Assembly (NCBI GenBank): GCA_964450495.1
Contig: CAYVFU010000001.1
Coordinates: 1-64,000, forward strand
DNA length: 64,000 bases
From: CALFUK01 sp964450495
Lineage (GTDB): Bacteria > Bacteroidota > Bacteroidia > Chitinophagales > Saprospiraceae
Direction: 5' to 3'
Each line of letters begins with the position of its first letter. Position 1 is the stretch's first letter. The notes below the pieces were generated by a model. The model had not been told where the DNA came from. It ran no database searches and saw only the letters and a program-made list of their open reading frames with translations. Both the position numbers and the translations under genes were made by a program. Positions 18,701 through 28,099 of the stretch are shown piece by piece.

Positions 18701-19465
18701 GGAGCAAGTAGCAATAATTTCATAGCCAACAAAGATGGCTGGACTGGTAATAGTAATGGATTTATTGAAACAAGAGCTGATTTATCAAGTTTTGCAAATA
18801 GTACAATTCAACTGCGGTTTGTGTATGGTCAAGACAATAATACAAATGAATTGGGTTGGTGGCTTGATGACATTACAATAGATCTTGACAATATGGACAT
18901 CGCTGTGGTACCAAATCTAGCTTGTTATGAATCTGATCAAACATCGATGGTTTGCGATGGTGCCATTGCATTGGTAGAGATTGTACCATGCTTAGGATTT
19001 GAATGGGAATCTGGTTCACCATCATCTACAAATCAACTTTGTAACACACCTTTAAATACAGGTGGAAGTGTTGCTGCAGTTGCTATTGGTGGCACCTTAC
19101 CAATTAGCTATCTATGGGAAGATTCTAATGGGAATACAATAAACCCAAATCGAACTTCAAACCCAGGTGATTATTTTGTCACAGCAACAGATGGAGCAGG
19201 ATGCGAGTTGACAGGAAGTGTGACGATTCTACCAGTTATACCAGAATATACATCGGCTAATGGGAATATGCTTACTGGAAATCAAAGCACTAGCGAGCAT
19301 TATGAAGTTCCAGGTGCAATAGAATCAGATCAGCAAATAACCGGATTACTATCTGTAGATTATGATTCGGGAACAAGTATCACATTAGAGTCTAATTTTA
19401 GTGTTGGAATCGGCTCTGTATTTCATGCTTATATCGATGGGTGTAATGGTAATGCTTTACCATAA
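15704..19465 (+). CDS. Secreted M36 (fungalysin-type) metallopeptidase with PA, jelly-roll and 3-coathanger-stack domains
   Basis: A 1253-residue secreted zinc protease. In order: signal peptide (1-25); FTP-like inhibitory propeptide (~30-230); M36 catalytic domain with the zinc site HEYGH at residues 574-578 and the downstream GEGWSDFFGL supplying the Glu ligand. A protease-associated (PA) domain (~430-555, ALIDRGNCSFVEKV) is inserted before the zinc motif, as in other Bacteroidota members. Then come a DUF11-like domain (~790-890), a MAM/jelly-roll-like domain (~900-1065, LGWWLDDITI), a SprB-like repeat (ISYLWEDSNG...GDYFVTATDGAGC) and a C-terminal 3-coathanger-stack (ITLESNFSVGIGS, HAYIDGC). 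Likely degrades extracellular protein. No classic type A sorting tail is seen. Confidence 0.92.
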   Translation: MKSISSLFIPVFILISILYSQSLLSQQLVDIAKAQLVVKKGDFTIDTDDIQLISEHTSQQSGLKHFYFNQAHNGIKIYNAVSNVAIGKGNKVFMTGNRFVRFNTVDASQAILSSARALEEVAKEFKLDMTTRTTEVNRTSTVNKETILRNTSLSNKEIKTSLVYVHSDAKLHLCWSVAIQKNDDNFWWDVKVSAIDGSIVEKTSWTLECNFGHNEDACDHSNHSHDVIFQNHIPTRNSKTHLSNFIDGDYQVLPMPVESPNHGSIAIVNSPWTDNIDANAHPFDWHNDGSADYFTTRGNNVWAVEDRNGNGQSGSAFSPDSQLAGGQQYLYPPDFNDSPVDYQEAAITNLFYWNNIVHDVMYHYGFDEEAGNFQETNATNLGTGGDFVLADAQDGSGTNNATFGTPADGNSPEMTMFEWTQTPATTFEVTSPISATYFSIPASFGSNATFTGEVVEANDTAGGTHEACTANVISNGGALAGKIALIDRGNCSFVEKVTNAEAEGAIAVVVCNNVLGDPIAMGGAGPFPNIPSVMISQNDCATLRQNLPATIDVVTSTASLPNRDSDFDNGVIAHEYGHGISTRLTGGRFNSGCLNNQEQMGEGWSDFFGLILTMKSSDIGTQSKGVGTYLIGQPTTSTGIRQFPYSTDFAINPMTYNSSNTAAVPHGVGTVWCTALWEMTWELINIYGIGTDIYDADFANAGTLANPSTFGGQNLALQLVMEGLKLQPCSPGFVDGRDAILAADQALYGGIHECILWEAFARRGLGVNASQGSTNLNTDNVESFDTPSATNSTFSKLTANTIHLDGGSITYDLVVEGGACDNITNAIITDVFDSSLTITSVVCPTGVSNTVSGNNLTISAPNTPAGQSLNCTVMATMNSTANASLVSGIITDDVESGNIAWTINDISNLGNEQWIIDDNQSTSGSNSWFVIDTNGPDKTTALESIDLPLGTSPSLSFFHQYDTEADWDGGFIQTSIDGGATWVDLPNSAFTQNGYNGVLGASSNNFIANKDGWTGNSNGFIETRADLSSFANSTIQLRFVYGQDNNTNELGWWLDDITIDLDNMDIAVVPNLACYESDQTSMVCDGAIALVEIVPCLGFEWESGSPSSTNQLCNTPLNTGGSVAAVAIGGTLPISYLWEDSNGNTINPNRTSNPGDYFVTATDGAGCELTGSVTILPVIPEYTSANGNMLTGNQSTSEHYEVPGAIESDQQITGLLSVDYDSGTSITLESNFSVGIGSVFHAYIDGCNGNALP

Positions 19466-19500
19466 TTGAAGAGCCTATTAGAATAATGTTCTATATGGAT

Positions 19501-19881
19501 TTATAATACCAAGGAATCTCGCTTTACAGCAAGAAAGTCGAAATAGTGCTTTTGTATTGTAGACGTTATATGTAAAGTATCGTTCTGGAGAGTTCTAATT
19601 TTATATTCTGTTTTGGCATCATCAAGCTGCGAAATTTTATCAGAAGAAATTTGGACTTCAAAAACTTGATCACTTCCAAAAATATTAGTTTTCATTACAC
19701 CCTCTTCATTAAAAACGAAGTAACCATTTTTCAATGTTCTAGTCAGTTTAAGATTTCGTTTGGCAGCAATAATCTCCCATTCACCGTACAATTGATCAAG
19801 CTGTACAGCAGGCTCGTTAGTGCAAGAGCTAACTAGAATTACAAATAAGATTGCGCTGAGATAGACTACTCTACGGTTCAT
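19501..19881 (-). CDS. Small lipocalin-like lipoprotein
   Basis: A 126-residue predicted lipoprotein. A signal peptide (MNRRVVYLSAILFVILVSSC) ends in a lipobox with Cys20. The mature part begins near LYGEWEII, the G-x-W start seen in lipocalin-like (DUF4923/DUF5004-type) families, and contains alternating beta strands. The frame could start four codons earlier at 19893, but the ATG at 19881 gives the better signal peptide. Function unknown; ligand binding is only suggested by the fold resemblance. Convergent with the M36 peptidase gene. Confidence 0.65.
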   Translation of the reverse strand: MNRRVVYLSAILFVILVSSCTNEPAVQLDQLYGEWEIIAAKRNLKLTRTLKNGYFVFNEEGVMKTNIFGSDQVFEVQISSDKISQLDDAKTEYKIRTLQNDTLHITSTIQKHYFDFLAVKRDSLVL

Positions 19882-19939
19882 AATAGATAACAAACGTAAG
19901 ATAGACTTCAGAAATTGGATTTGGAGAGCAAGAATTGGA

Positions 19940-20290
19940 CTACTTAAGCTGTCTTTCTTTGATTTTTGCTTTCTTCCCTACAAGATCCCTAAGGTAAAAA
20001 AGCTTTGATCTTCTGACTTTACCTCTCTTATTCACTTCGATTGCAGTGATAACAGGAGAACTCAAAGGAAAGATTCTTTCAACACCAACATTTCCGCTCA
20101 TTTTACGAACAGTAAATGTTTTAGTTGTGCCTTGCCCTTTTATTTGAATGACATCTCCTCTAAATATCTGGATACGCTCCTTAGCACCTTCTATAATTTT
20201 TAGGCTCACTGAAATATTATCTCCAGCTCTGAATGATGGTAAATCATTCCCTAAATTTGTTTGTTCCTGAACATATTTAATTGCATCCAT
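19940..20290 (-). CDS. rplS: 50S ribosomal protein L19
   Basis: A 116-residue L19, the expected length, a component at the 30S-50S interface. Characteristic segments are the N-terminal LPSFRAGDNISVSLKI, ERIQIFRGDVIQIKGQG, RKMSGNVGVERIFPLSSP and RRSKLFYLRDLVGKKAKI. It stands between the small lipoprotein gene and the PKD protein array, apart from rpsP; in many bacteria rpsP and rplS share an operon with rimM and trmD, which are not present here. Confidence 0.97.
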   Translation of the reverse strand: MDAIKYVQEQTNLGNDLPSFRAGDNISVSLKIIEGAKERIQIFRGDVIQIKGQGTTKTFTVRKMSGNVGVERIFPLSSPVITAIEVNKRGKVRRSKLFYLRDLVGKKAKIKERQLK

Positions 20291-20390
20291 AATAAAGGAA
20301 TTGTATTCAAAATGGGTGCAAAGATATGATTTATATCAACAAATGTCCAAGTGAATTGTCTTTATTTTGGTGAGAATTGAAGATATATAC

Positions 20391-22772
20391 TTAATTCATT
20401 AAAAGAACAGTACCCACATCGCCATCTACCACTCGCTGATCACCATCTATGACTTCATAACTGTACTGGTAAGTGTAGACATCTCTAGGCATCATGGAGC
20501 CTGAATTGTTCTTCCTTCCATTCCATCCTTGAGTAAAATCCAATGTCTCAAAAACGATTTGTCCGTATCGATCAAATATCCTTAATTCATAAGATTCAAA
20601 ATTATCAAAAATGCTGACTGGCTTAAACTCAGAGTTTCTTCCAGTTAATGGTCTAAATGCATTTGGAAATATTGGTCTACCAGCAGCAGTGACAGGAAGT
20701 ATTACTGACGCTGTATCAACGCAGTCATTCACAGGAGAAAAGGCACTTAATATTACTTCATATTCTCCGACTGTTCTATACTGATACGTTGGATTCTCTT
20801 CAAATGACACAGGGCTATTGTCTCCAAAATCCCATTCAAATCCAGATGCGCCTGTTGATGTATTCATAAAACCCACACTCTGCGACGGGTTTCTAACGGC
20901 ATCTATGGATGGTTCAAAAGAAGCTTTAGGACTAGGCAATACTTCTAATTCCCATGGAAATGTGGTTGAGGTACTACACCCAGTTGTTGCTATTTCTAAA
21001 GAGACTTCATAAATGCCTTCAGATTGATATTCATGTGAAGCCTGAAACTGATCAGATGTTTCTCCATCGCCAAAGTCCCATGTATAAGAAAAGGTACTCG
21101 GGTCAGTTAAGGTGACATGTTCAAAGTTGACTTGCTGATCTCCGCAGATTAGAAATCGATCTGGAAAAACAGTTACATCAGTAGGTAGAGGCACAAAGTC
21201 AAATGGACTTGAAGAAAATGATGGCGTACAAGTCCCTCTTGTCACAGTAAGGCCTACTTCGTAGTTACCAGCATTGGCATATACAATTGGTCCTGGATCA
21301 TAATCATCACTAGTCGTGCCATCACCAAAATCCCATGCATAAGTCGCGTTTGGATCTTGAAGAGGAAGATCTATGTTTATTGGTCGACTACCGCATACCA
21401 GATCATTATCTATATCCAAACTAAAATTAGTCTCTATTGGAGGCGTAACATCAAGCACCATTTCACACGATGCTTCGCACAGCAAATCAGGAAAGACAGT
21501 ATACCTAACGATGTAGCTAGCCACTGGTAGTGTAAAAGAAGGATCCCAATCAACCTCATTGCGTGCTATTTCTGTTGTACCTGTTTCATCATACACTGTC
21601 CAGCGAAATGTAATGTCGTCAGGACTGGCTGATGAATAGTTTTCTAATTCAACAACACTAGCTCCACAAGGGTCATACTCCTCAGCAATTCTAGCAATAG
21701 CTGGACCGACCCCACTGCCACATTGATCAATGAAATTTTGAAGATTGGCTCTTTGATTTGGAGGACCAATAACTGCTTCTTGATTGCAATTAGCAACACT
21801 GACATTAAAGTCTCTAATTATTTCTCCAATCTTTTGTCCATTCCTAAATTCTTCTACCTTAACACCTACTATGTATGTCCCTACTCCAGCTGCTGTTCCA
21901 GAAATCACTCCGGTATTGCGATCAATAACAAAAGGCACATCAGCTAATATTGGATTATCTGCATTAAAACCAGGTACATATTCAACTTCTCCAAAAAGAT
22001 TTGGCAAACAAAATTCAGCGTCTGGAGTTGTGCCGTCACATTCAAATTTACACAACTCAGCAGTATCTGTAGCTGGACACGGATTACTTGCATCACCAAG
22101 AGATCCACCAGCTACTTGTGGTGTGGTAAAGGAATACTCAAGCACATCACCATCTGGGTCTGTAGCTCCAGAGAGTATCACTTGAGGAAAACCATTACAA
22201 ATAACGATCTCTGGATCTAGGTCAAATACTGGACTACTATTGCAGGCTCGTTGTGCCTCTGGTGTAATGATTACTTCAGATAAAAACCCTGTACTTGCGG
22301 GATTTTCTATACTAACGATAGCACTAGATCGGCAACATCTTTGAGTTGAAATTCGGTATTCGCTATCTATATAATCTAAAGCAATTCTTTGTCTGACATA
22401 GACGAATTTATCTGTTCTGAAAATGTCTTCAAGAGATTTATCAAAACAATCATTGCCCAATAAAGCTACTGGCTCTTTTCTTAATGCCCCCACATCAACT
22501 CTAAACACATTTCGCCTAGGGTCGTCAAGAATAAAATCACCAGTAGTAAGATCTCTTTGATAAATAGCAACTTCTATATCATTAGGTAATGAAGTGAAAT
22601 CGATATTACCTCCTTGGTAGACATCTCTATAAATTGTAAAGGAGATTTCTATAACAAACCCGTCCGCATCACAGGAAACATTTCTATAGGTAACGTCTGT
22701 TCCTAAAATATGGACTGCGAATATTTGAGAATATCCGATCAAACAAAAAACCAGTATTGTCCAGTATTTCAT
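20391..22772 (-). CDS. Giant secreted PKD protein, type B gliding/T9SS C-terminus (copy 3 of tandem array)
   Basis: A 793-residue exported protein. Signal peptide (1-19), then a mature start HILGTDVTYRN shared with its two neighbours. The N-terminal half contains a cysteine pair in RCCRSS and a putative-Ig-like segment (ITGVISGTAAGVGTYIVGV-type, ending EEFRNGQKIGEIIRDF). Three PKD domains follow with WDFGDG-type cores near residues 480, 566 and 648. The end (PIFPNAFRPLTG, FKPVSIFDNFESYELRIFD, GQIVFETLDFTQGWNG, YTYQYSYEV, GTVLLMN) is the gliding-motility-associated C-terminal (CHU_C/type B) domain, which directs secretion through the type IX system. It probably forms surface or extracellular matrix. 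Last gene of a three-gene operon, eight bases after copy 2. Confidence 0.9.
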   Translation of the reverse strand: MKYWTILVFCLIGYSQIFAVHILGTDVTYRNVSCDADGFVIEISFTIYRDVYQGGNIDFTSLPNDIEVAIYQRDLTTGDFILDDPRRNVFRVDVGALRKEPVALLGNDCFDKSLEDIFRTDKFVYVRQRIALDYIDSEYRISTQRCCRSSAIVSIENPASTGFLSEVIITPEAQRACNSSPVFDLDPEIVICNGFPQVILSGATDPDGDVLEYSFTTPQVAGGSLGDASNPCPATDTAELCKFECDGTTPDAEFCLPNLFGEVEYVPGFNADNPILADVPFVIDRNTGVISGTAAGVGTYIVGVKVEEFRNGQKIGEIIRDFNVSVANCNQEAVIGPPNQRANLQNFIDQCGSGVGPAIARIAEEYDPCGASVVELENYSSASPDDITFRWTVYDETGTTEIARNEVDWDPSFTLPVASYIVRYTVFPDLLCEASCEMVLDVTPPIETNFSLDIDNDLVCGSRPINIDLPLQDPNATYAWDFGDGTTSDDYDPGPIVYANAGNYEVGLTVTRGTCTPSFSSSPFDFVPLPTDVTVFPDRFLICGDQQVNFEHVTLTDPSTFSYTWDFGDGETSDQFQASHEYQSEGIYEVSLEIATTGCSTSTTFPWELEVLPSPKASFEPSIDAVRNPSQSVGFMNTSTGASGFEWDFGDNSPVSFEENPTYQYRTVGEYEVILSAFSPVNDCVDTASVILPVTAAGRPIFPNAFRPLTGRNSEFKPVSIFDNFESYELRIFDRYGQIVFETLDFTQGWNGRKNNSGSMMPRDVYTYQYSYEVIDGDQRVVDGDVGTVLLMN

Positions 22773-22780
22773 TTCTGATG

Positions 22781-25633
22781 CTAATTTAACAACAATACTG
22801 TATTTGAAATAGTCGGCTGCCTCATAGAAGCTCCTTCTGCAGACAGTATTGAATATTCTGCTTTGTATACATATACGCCTTGCGGCAAAATTTCTCCAGT
22901 ATTATTCTTTCGTCCATTCCACCCTTCATCAAAATCTGTTGTTGTAAATATCAACTGACCCCATCTATCCCAAATACTCAATTCATATTGGCTAAAACTG
23001 GTAAACACACTTACCCCCTTAAATTCAGGATTAGCATTTCCTAAAGGTCTAAATGCATTTGGATAAATCGGCATACCATCAGACTCTACAAATACTTCAA
23101 CGAAAGCAGTATCAATGCATGTAGCAATGTTTTCATTACCTGTTAACGTCCTGGCTATTAGTTCAACTGTAAATGCACCTGGCTGATTGTATGTATGTAC
23201 TGGATTCTCTGCTGATGAGTCATTACCGTCTCCAAAATCCCATTCAAAAGTAGCAGTCGGTGGTATCGTTTCATTAGTAAAGACAACAGCTTGAGTCGGG
23301 TTCGGGACTGGATTAGGTGTTGGCGTGAAAGCCGCATCTGGTCCATCGACTAATGTCAGATCAAAGGTTTCTTCACGGCATATTTGGCCTGTTGTCGTGG
23401 TTAAAGAGAAACTAGCAGTCACATTTCCTCCTTCTGTGTATGTATGAGTCGGACTAATTTCATTAGAATTCGAGCCATCACCAAAGTCCCAACTTACATT
23501 GAACACACTGGACTGAGTCAAGGTATTTTCGAAGGTTATCTCTGCAGGTGTACATGCAAGAAATCTCGAAGGCTGAATTGTGAATGCACTTGGCGGAAGC
23601 ACATATTGGACAGTGGCCGTTGCTGGGTCAGAATCACAAATGCCATTCGAAACGATCAAGCTGATGTCGTATAAATCTTCAATTGTGTATTGTATTGGGT
23701 CAGGAATTCTATCGGTTGAACTGGTGCCATCACCAAAATCCCACAAATATTGTAATGATCGATCTGTGCTTGCAGGAGTGACTTCAAAAGGGTCTCCTTC
23801 ACAGACGTTGCTATCGCTTATTGTAAATGAGTTGTCTGGGATGACAGCAGTTTGAACCATAACATCAGTAGCATCAGCTGGACAACCGTTTGGGGCAGTG
23901 ACTGTTGCTGATACAGTAAAAGTACCCTCTGTAGCAAAAGAATATTCTGGCACTAATTCTGAAGATGTGTTCCCATCTCCAAAATCCCATTCTACCAGAT
24001 GATCTGAAGGAATACTGTTATTAAATGTGATTGGAACTCCTACGCATTCACTTGCAGCAGAAGGATCGATATTAACAGGAGCGACTGGCGCTGTATACGC
24101 TACACTTTGAATTAGAGTATCTCTGCACACTCCATTTATAATCTCTAAGGAGACTTCAAAAGGACCATCAGAGGTGTATAAAATTTGCCCTGGATCTTGT
24201 GATGTTGAACCATCTCCATTTCCAAAATCCCATACATAGGATGTCCCATTAGGTGCTATAGATGTATTTTGTATTAGAACTGGATCTCCACTACATGGTG
24301 CTGCTTCTGTTATATCAAAGGATGGCGTTTGGCTTTCTTGTACAATGAGCGTATAGTTGCAAGATGCTACGCAAATATCATCTGGAAAAATAGTTAATTC
24401 AACACTGTATTCTCCTTCAGGTAAATTAAATGAAGGCGTCCATTGAATATCGTTTGTTTGAATTTCAGAACCAGCTGTATCAAAGACTCGCCATATGAAA
24501 GGTGTTGTAGTTGAATCTTGTCTTGTGAAATTTGTAACACCTACTCTTGTTTCTCCACAAGCAGACTGGGCTGCTGTAACCATAAATGGTGTCGTCGAAC
24601 ACTCTCGTTCCAACGTAGCAAAATTACCATTTGGAGGACCAATCACTGGTCGTGCATCACAGACAGTAACAGTGACATCAAAATCTCTCCTTGTCTCTCC
24701 AATCTTAACTCCATCTCTGAATTCTTCTACAACAACACCCAACAAATAAACACCAGTTGCGCTTGCTGTTCCTGAAATTATTCCAGTGTTCGGATCTATA
24801 GTAAATGGTACGCTGGCAGTAATTGCATTATCTTCATTGAAGCCAGGAAAATATTGAACTGTATTGAAAAGTTCAGGTCCACAATTAGCTGGATTAGGAA
24901 TGAGTCCATCACAACCAGTGAGGCAATCAGGGTTTCGAGCTGGACAAGGATTTGTGAATGGATCGCCAATTGGACCTCCAGCAACTTCTGGCCGGAAAAA
25001 AGAATAGCTCAAGTCGTCTCCATCTGGATCTGAAGCACTGACGTCAATAATTTGTTCAAACTGGTTACAAATAACAATCTCCGGATCATTATCATAAACA
25101 GGACTAGAGTTTTGAAGAATCTGAACTTCGGGACTTAACAAAATACTGGTGACAGAACCTGTATTCCCAGAATTGACAACGTTGCTTAATCCTTCTCTCC
25201 TACAACAGCGTTGGAGTGTAATTAAATAATTCTCATTAATGACATCTAATACCACATTTCGTTCTGTATACGATGTTTGACCTGCTTGAAACCTTGGCAA
25301 TAAGGTACTGTCAAAACAAACGTTTCCTTGAAACTGCAATGCTTGTTCAGGAGAATCAGGTAAGACAATAAACGCGTCTACCAATGTCCAAACATTTCCA
25401 CTTCCTCTGTATATGGCTATTTCAACATCTATTTCAGGGCCAACTAAATCATTACCCTGTGCACCATTCTGAAAAGCATCTCGAAAAATTGTTGTTGAAA
25501 TGTCTAGGGTAAAAGAATTCGCATCCCTAGTTGTCATCACATAGGTCATATCACTCCCAATGATGTGATTAGCTGTAGTTTCATTTAATAGTATGAAAAG
25601 GAAAGACAGAATAAAAAATACTCTCAACAACAC
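22781..25633 (-). CDS. Giant secreted PKD protein with five PKD domains (copy 2 of tandem array)
   Basis: A 950-residue paralogue of both neighbours. Signal peptide (1-21), mature start HIIGSDMTYVM, the RCCRRE cysteine pair and the putative Ig segment (SGTASATGVYLLGVVVEEF) are conserved. It has five PKD cores (WDFGNG or WDFGDG) near residues 466, 548, 630, 714 and 796, spaced about 82 residues; the flanking copies have three. The type B C-terminal domain follows (PIYPNAFRPLGNANPEFKG, WDRWGQLIFTTTDFDEGWNG, TVLLLN). One base separates its ATG from the stop of copy 1, so translation is probably coupled. The function is not known; PKD domains in surface proteins often mediate binding or act as spacers. 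Confidence 0.92.
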   Translation of the reverse strand: MLLRVFFILSFLFILLNETTANHIIGSDMTYVMTTRDANSFTLDISTTIFRDAFQNGAQGNDLVGPEIDVEIAIYRGSGNVWTLVDAFIVLPDSPEQALQFQGNVCFDSTLLPRFQAGQTSYTERNVVLDVINENYLITLQRCCRREGLSNVVNSGNTGSVTSILLSPEVQILQNSSPVYDNDPEIVICNQFEQIIDVSASDPDGDDLSYSFFRPEVAGGPIGDPFTNPCPARNPDCLTGCDGLIPNPANCGPELFNTVQYFPGFNEDNAITASVPFTIDPNTGIISGTASATGVYLLGVVVEEFRDGVKIGETRRDFDVTVTVCDARPVIGPPNGNFATLERECSTTPFMVTAAQSACGETRVGVTNFTRQDSTTTPFIWRVFDTAGSEIQTNDIQWTPSFNLPEGEYSVELTIFPDDICVASCNYTLIVQESQTPSFDITEAAPCSGDPVLIQNTSIAPNGTSYVWDFGNGDGSTSQDPGQILYTSDGPFEVSLEIINGVCRDTLIQSVAYTAPVAPVNIDPSAASECVGVPITFNNSIPSDHLVEWDFGDGNTSSELVPEYSFATEGTFTVSATVTAPNGCPADATDVMVQTAVIPDNSFTISDSNVCEGDPFEVTPASTDRSLQYLWDFGDGTSSTDRIPDPIQYTIEDLYDISLIVSNGICDSDPATATVQYVLPPSAFTIQPSRFLACTPAEITFENTLTQSSVFNVSWDFGDGSNSNEISPTHTYTEGGNVTASFSLTTTTGQICREETFDLTLVDGPDAAFTPTPNPVPNPTQAVVFTNETIPPTATFEWDFGDGNDSSAENPVHTYNQPGAFTVELIARTLTGNENIATCIDTAFVEVFVESDGMPIYPNAFRPLGNANPEFKGVSVFTSFSQYELSIWDRWGQLIFTTTDFDEGWNGRKNNTGEILPQGVYVYKAEYSILSAEGASMRQPTISNTVLLLN

Positions 25634-25634
25634 A

Positions 25635-28013
25635 TTAATTTAACAATAGAACGGTGCCTCGGGTTAAATCCTTATCTCCAGCAACGTTAAAAAATCTCGC
25701 AACATATGTATAAACCCCTTGAGGTAATAATTCTCCTTGATTATTTAATCTGCCATTCCACGAATCATTGATATTGAATGCTTCAAATACTTTTTGTCCA
25801 TACCGATCAAAAATACGAAGTTCATAATTACCAAAGCCCTCAATGAGGTCTATGCCTTTAAATTCATCATTCCTCCCGTCACCATTTGGCGTAAATGCAT
25901 TTGGGAAAATTGGTTTGATCGGCGGGAACACCAACAGCTCTTTAATTAGTGTGTCTGAACACTGACCTTCTCCTAATTTTGACACTAAAGACACGTTGTA
26001 CGTACCGGGTTGAGTATATATGTGCGATGGACTAAAATCACTTGATGAATTACCATCTCCAAAATCCCACTCATAGATAACACCATCAGTTGTTCTATTT
26101 TCAAAAAGAACTGCTGCATTAAGATCTTCGACGATATCTGGCATTTCGAAATCAACTTTTGGAGCCGGAAGCACTTCGATGAAATCAGTCAATAAGGTAA
26201 TGTCTTCACATCCAGAAGGAGATTTAATCTTCAGCTCAACAGTGTAATTCCCTGGATCTTCATAAATGTGCGTTGGTATTCTGTCTTTTGAATCACCCCC
26301 ATCCCCAAACTCCCACTCTATATCATATGTATCATCTATAATTGCAGGGACATTTTCAAATCTTATTTCTGCAGGTTGGCACCCTATAAATCTAGTCGGT
26401 GTAACCGTAAAATCAGCTGGAATTGGAAAATAATCAAGTGTGACACTATCTGATTTCGAGCAGTTTCTATTACTCAATGTCAGTTTAATTTCTTTCTCAC
26501 CTGGAGTTGTGAATTCAATATTTTGGTTTAAAATACCTGGGTTTGTAGAAAGACCTTCTACTATCCGACCATCTCCAAAATCCCATGTGATATCAAATAA
26601 TCCATTTGGCACATCAGATTCAGTACCATCAATTTCAAAAAATGTATCGTCGCAATCATTAAATTCTATATCATCAATCTTTGCCTCCAAATTATCTGTC
26701 ACGTCTATAAATCTAATGCATGTATCTGCACATTCTTCATTTGGGTTAATGATGAGTTCTATTCTAAATTCTCCAACACCTGGAAATTGCACTCTAGGTT
26801 GCCACCTGTCCGTAATTATTTCTATACCTTCTGAACCTTTGTCAATCGTCCATTTCCACGTAACATCATCAGGATCGGCTTCTGTAAAATTTCTGAGTTC
26901 AATTTCCAAATCACCACACGAATCGAAAGGATCACTTGTTTCGCACTGCGCTTGGACTTCTGGAATTGTTTCTCCTCGATTGCCAGGAAGTGCTTCAACA
27001 AGACAATCAGAAACCGTAAACTGGAAATCTCTTCTAACCTCTCCAATCAATACACCATCTCTCCACTCCTCCACACATACAGCAAGCACATACAAACCCA
27101 ATACCGTAGGCGTACCAGTGATGATTCCTGTTTCAGAATTTATAGTCATACCAGGGTCTCCTGTTTGCTGGATGCTGCCAGGTATTGGAACATTTGGGTC
27201 ACCAATAAGTATTTGCGCAATAAACTGTTCAGGTCCACACCTATTAGGCGCTGGAGTAACGCCATCGCAATCCGTTGCAAGCCCGCCTGTACCTGAAGCT
27301 GAACCTTCTACACCGCCCGCTGCAAGTGGTTGACAAAATTTGTATACTAGACTATCGGCCTTTCCGGTCAACGGATCAATATCACGATCACTTGCAGAAA
27401 AATCCAATGTTTGAATCAAACCTGCACAGATGACAATATCTTCTTCCGTATTAAATGTGGGAGAGTTGTTGCATGATCGTTGAGACTCTGGCGTAATAAT
27501 TAAGGAATATACAGAGCCAGTCACACCTGAATTGACCAAATTTGAAATATTATTATTTCGACAACACCGCTGATACGCAAGAAGTAATGGCTCATCCATT
27601 ATATCAAAAGATACACTCATGGTATAGGTAACCCTATCAGTAGATATAAAGCCAAGGTCTTGAAAACAAGGATTAGGCGGAGGCACAATGGGTGTTCCTA
27701 CAGCAGGAAAAGCTGCAGGCTCATCCGCTGGTCTCATGAAAAAATTATTTAAATATCTATAATTACCTGGTGTGCCAACCCAAGCTCCGATTTCTGCTGC
27801 TCTATCAAATGGACTAGGATCATTACGTCCATCTTGAAATGCATCTCGATAGATAGTAAGTGTAAGTTCAATTGTCATTTGCCCACCGTCCGTTGAAATA
27901 CACTCATATGTCATATCGCCACCGACAATATGCCTTGCAGACATAATCTGTGTCATTGCTATAAAAACAATTAACATGAGTAGTTTACTCAAAGAATACA
28001 ATCTATACTTCAT
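25635..28013 (-). CDS. Giant secreted PKD protein, first gene of tandem array (copy 1)
   Basis: A 792-residue paralogue. Signal peptide (1-26), mature start HIVGGDMTYECI, cysteine pair RCCRNN, the putative Ig segment (TGIITGTPTVLGLYVLAVCVEEW) and three PKD cores near residues 476 (WDFGDG), 566 (WEFGDG) and 647 (WDFGDG), the same spacing as copy 3. The C-terminal type B domain reads PIFPNAFTPNGDGRNDEFKG, IFDRYGQKVFEAF, SWNGRLNNQGELLPQGVY, GTVLLLN. As the 5' gene it should carry the operon promoter in 28014-28099, but I see no clear TAnnTTTG box there on the minus strand. Divergent from the tsaC-like gene. Confidence 0.92.
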   Translation of the reverse strand: MKYRLYSLSKLLMLIVFIAMTQIMSARHIVGGDMTYECISTDGGQMTIELTLTIYRDAFQDGRNDPSPFDRAAEIGAWVGTPGNYRYLNNFFMRPADEPAAFPAVGTPIVPPPNPCFQDLGFISTDRVTYTMSVSFDIMDEPLLLAYQRCCRNNNISNLVNSGVTGSVYSLIITPESQRSCNNSPTFNTEEDIVICAGLIQTLDFSASDRDIDPLTGKADSLVYKFCQPLAAGGVEGSASGTGGLATDCDGVTPAPNRCGPEQFIAQILIGDPNVPIPGSIQQTGDPGMTINSETGIITGTPTVLGLYVLAVCVEEWRDGVLIGEVRRDFQFTVSDCLVEALPGNRGETIPEVQAQCETSDPFDSCGDLEIELRNFTEADPDDVTWKWTIDKGSEGIEIITDRWQPRVQFPGVGEFRIELIINPNEECADTCIRFIDVTDNLEAKIDDIEFNDCDDTFFEIDGTESDVPNGLFDITWDFGDGRIVEGLSTNPGILNQNIEFTTPGEKEIKLTLSNRNCSKSDSVTLDYFPIPADFTVTPTRFIGCQPAEIRFENVPAIIDDTYDIEWEFGDGGDSKDRIPTHIYEDPGNYTVELKIKSPSGCEDITLLTDFIEVLPAPKVDFEMPDIVEDLNAAVLFENRTTDGVIYEWDFGDGNSSSDFSPSHIYTQPGTYNVSLVSKLGEGQCSDTLIKELLVFPPIKPIFPNAFTPNGDGRNDEFKGIDLIEGFGNYELRIFDRYGQKVFEAFNINDSWNGRLNNQGELLPQGVYTYVARFFNVAGDKDLTRGTVLLLN

Positions 28014-28099
28014 TTATAAGATTCTTTGCTGTAAGACATAATCTAGATCAAAAAAGAAACGTTTGAAAGGCTTTAATGTTGCTTTATTAGAAGCTATCT

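Noticed and set aside
26440..27333. A 297-codon plus-strand frame
   Set aside because: It is antisense to the PKD gene with three PKD domains, has no start signal and low complexity, so I call it a shadow.
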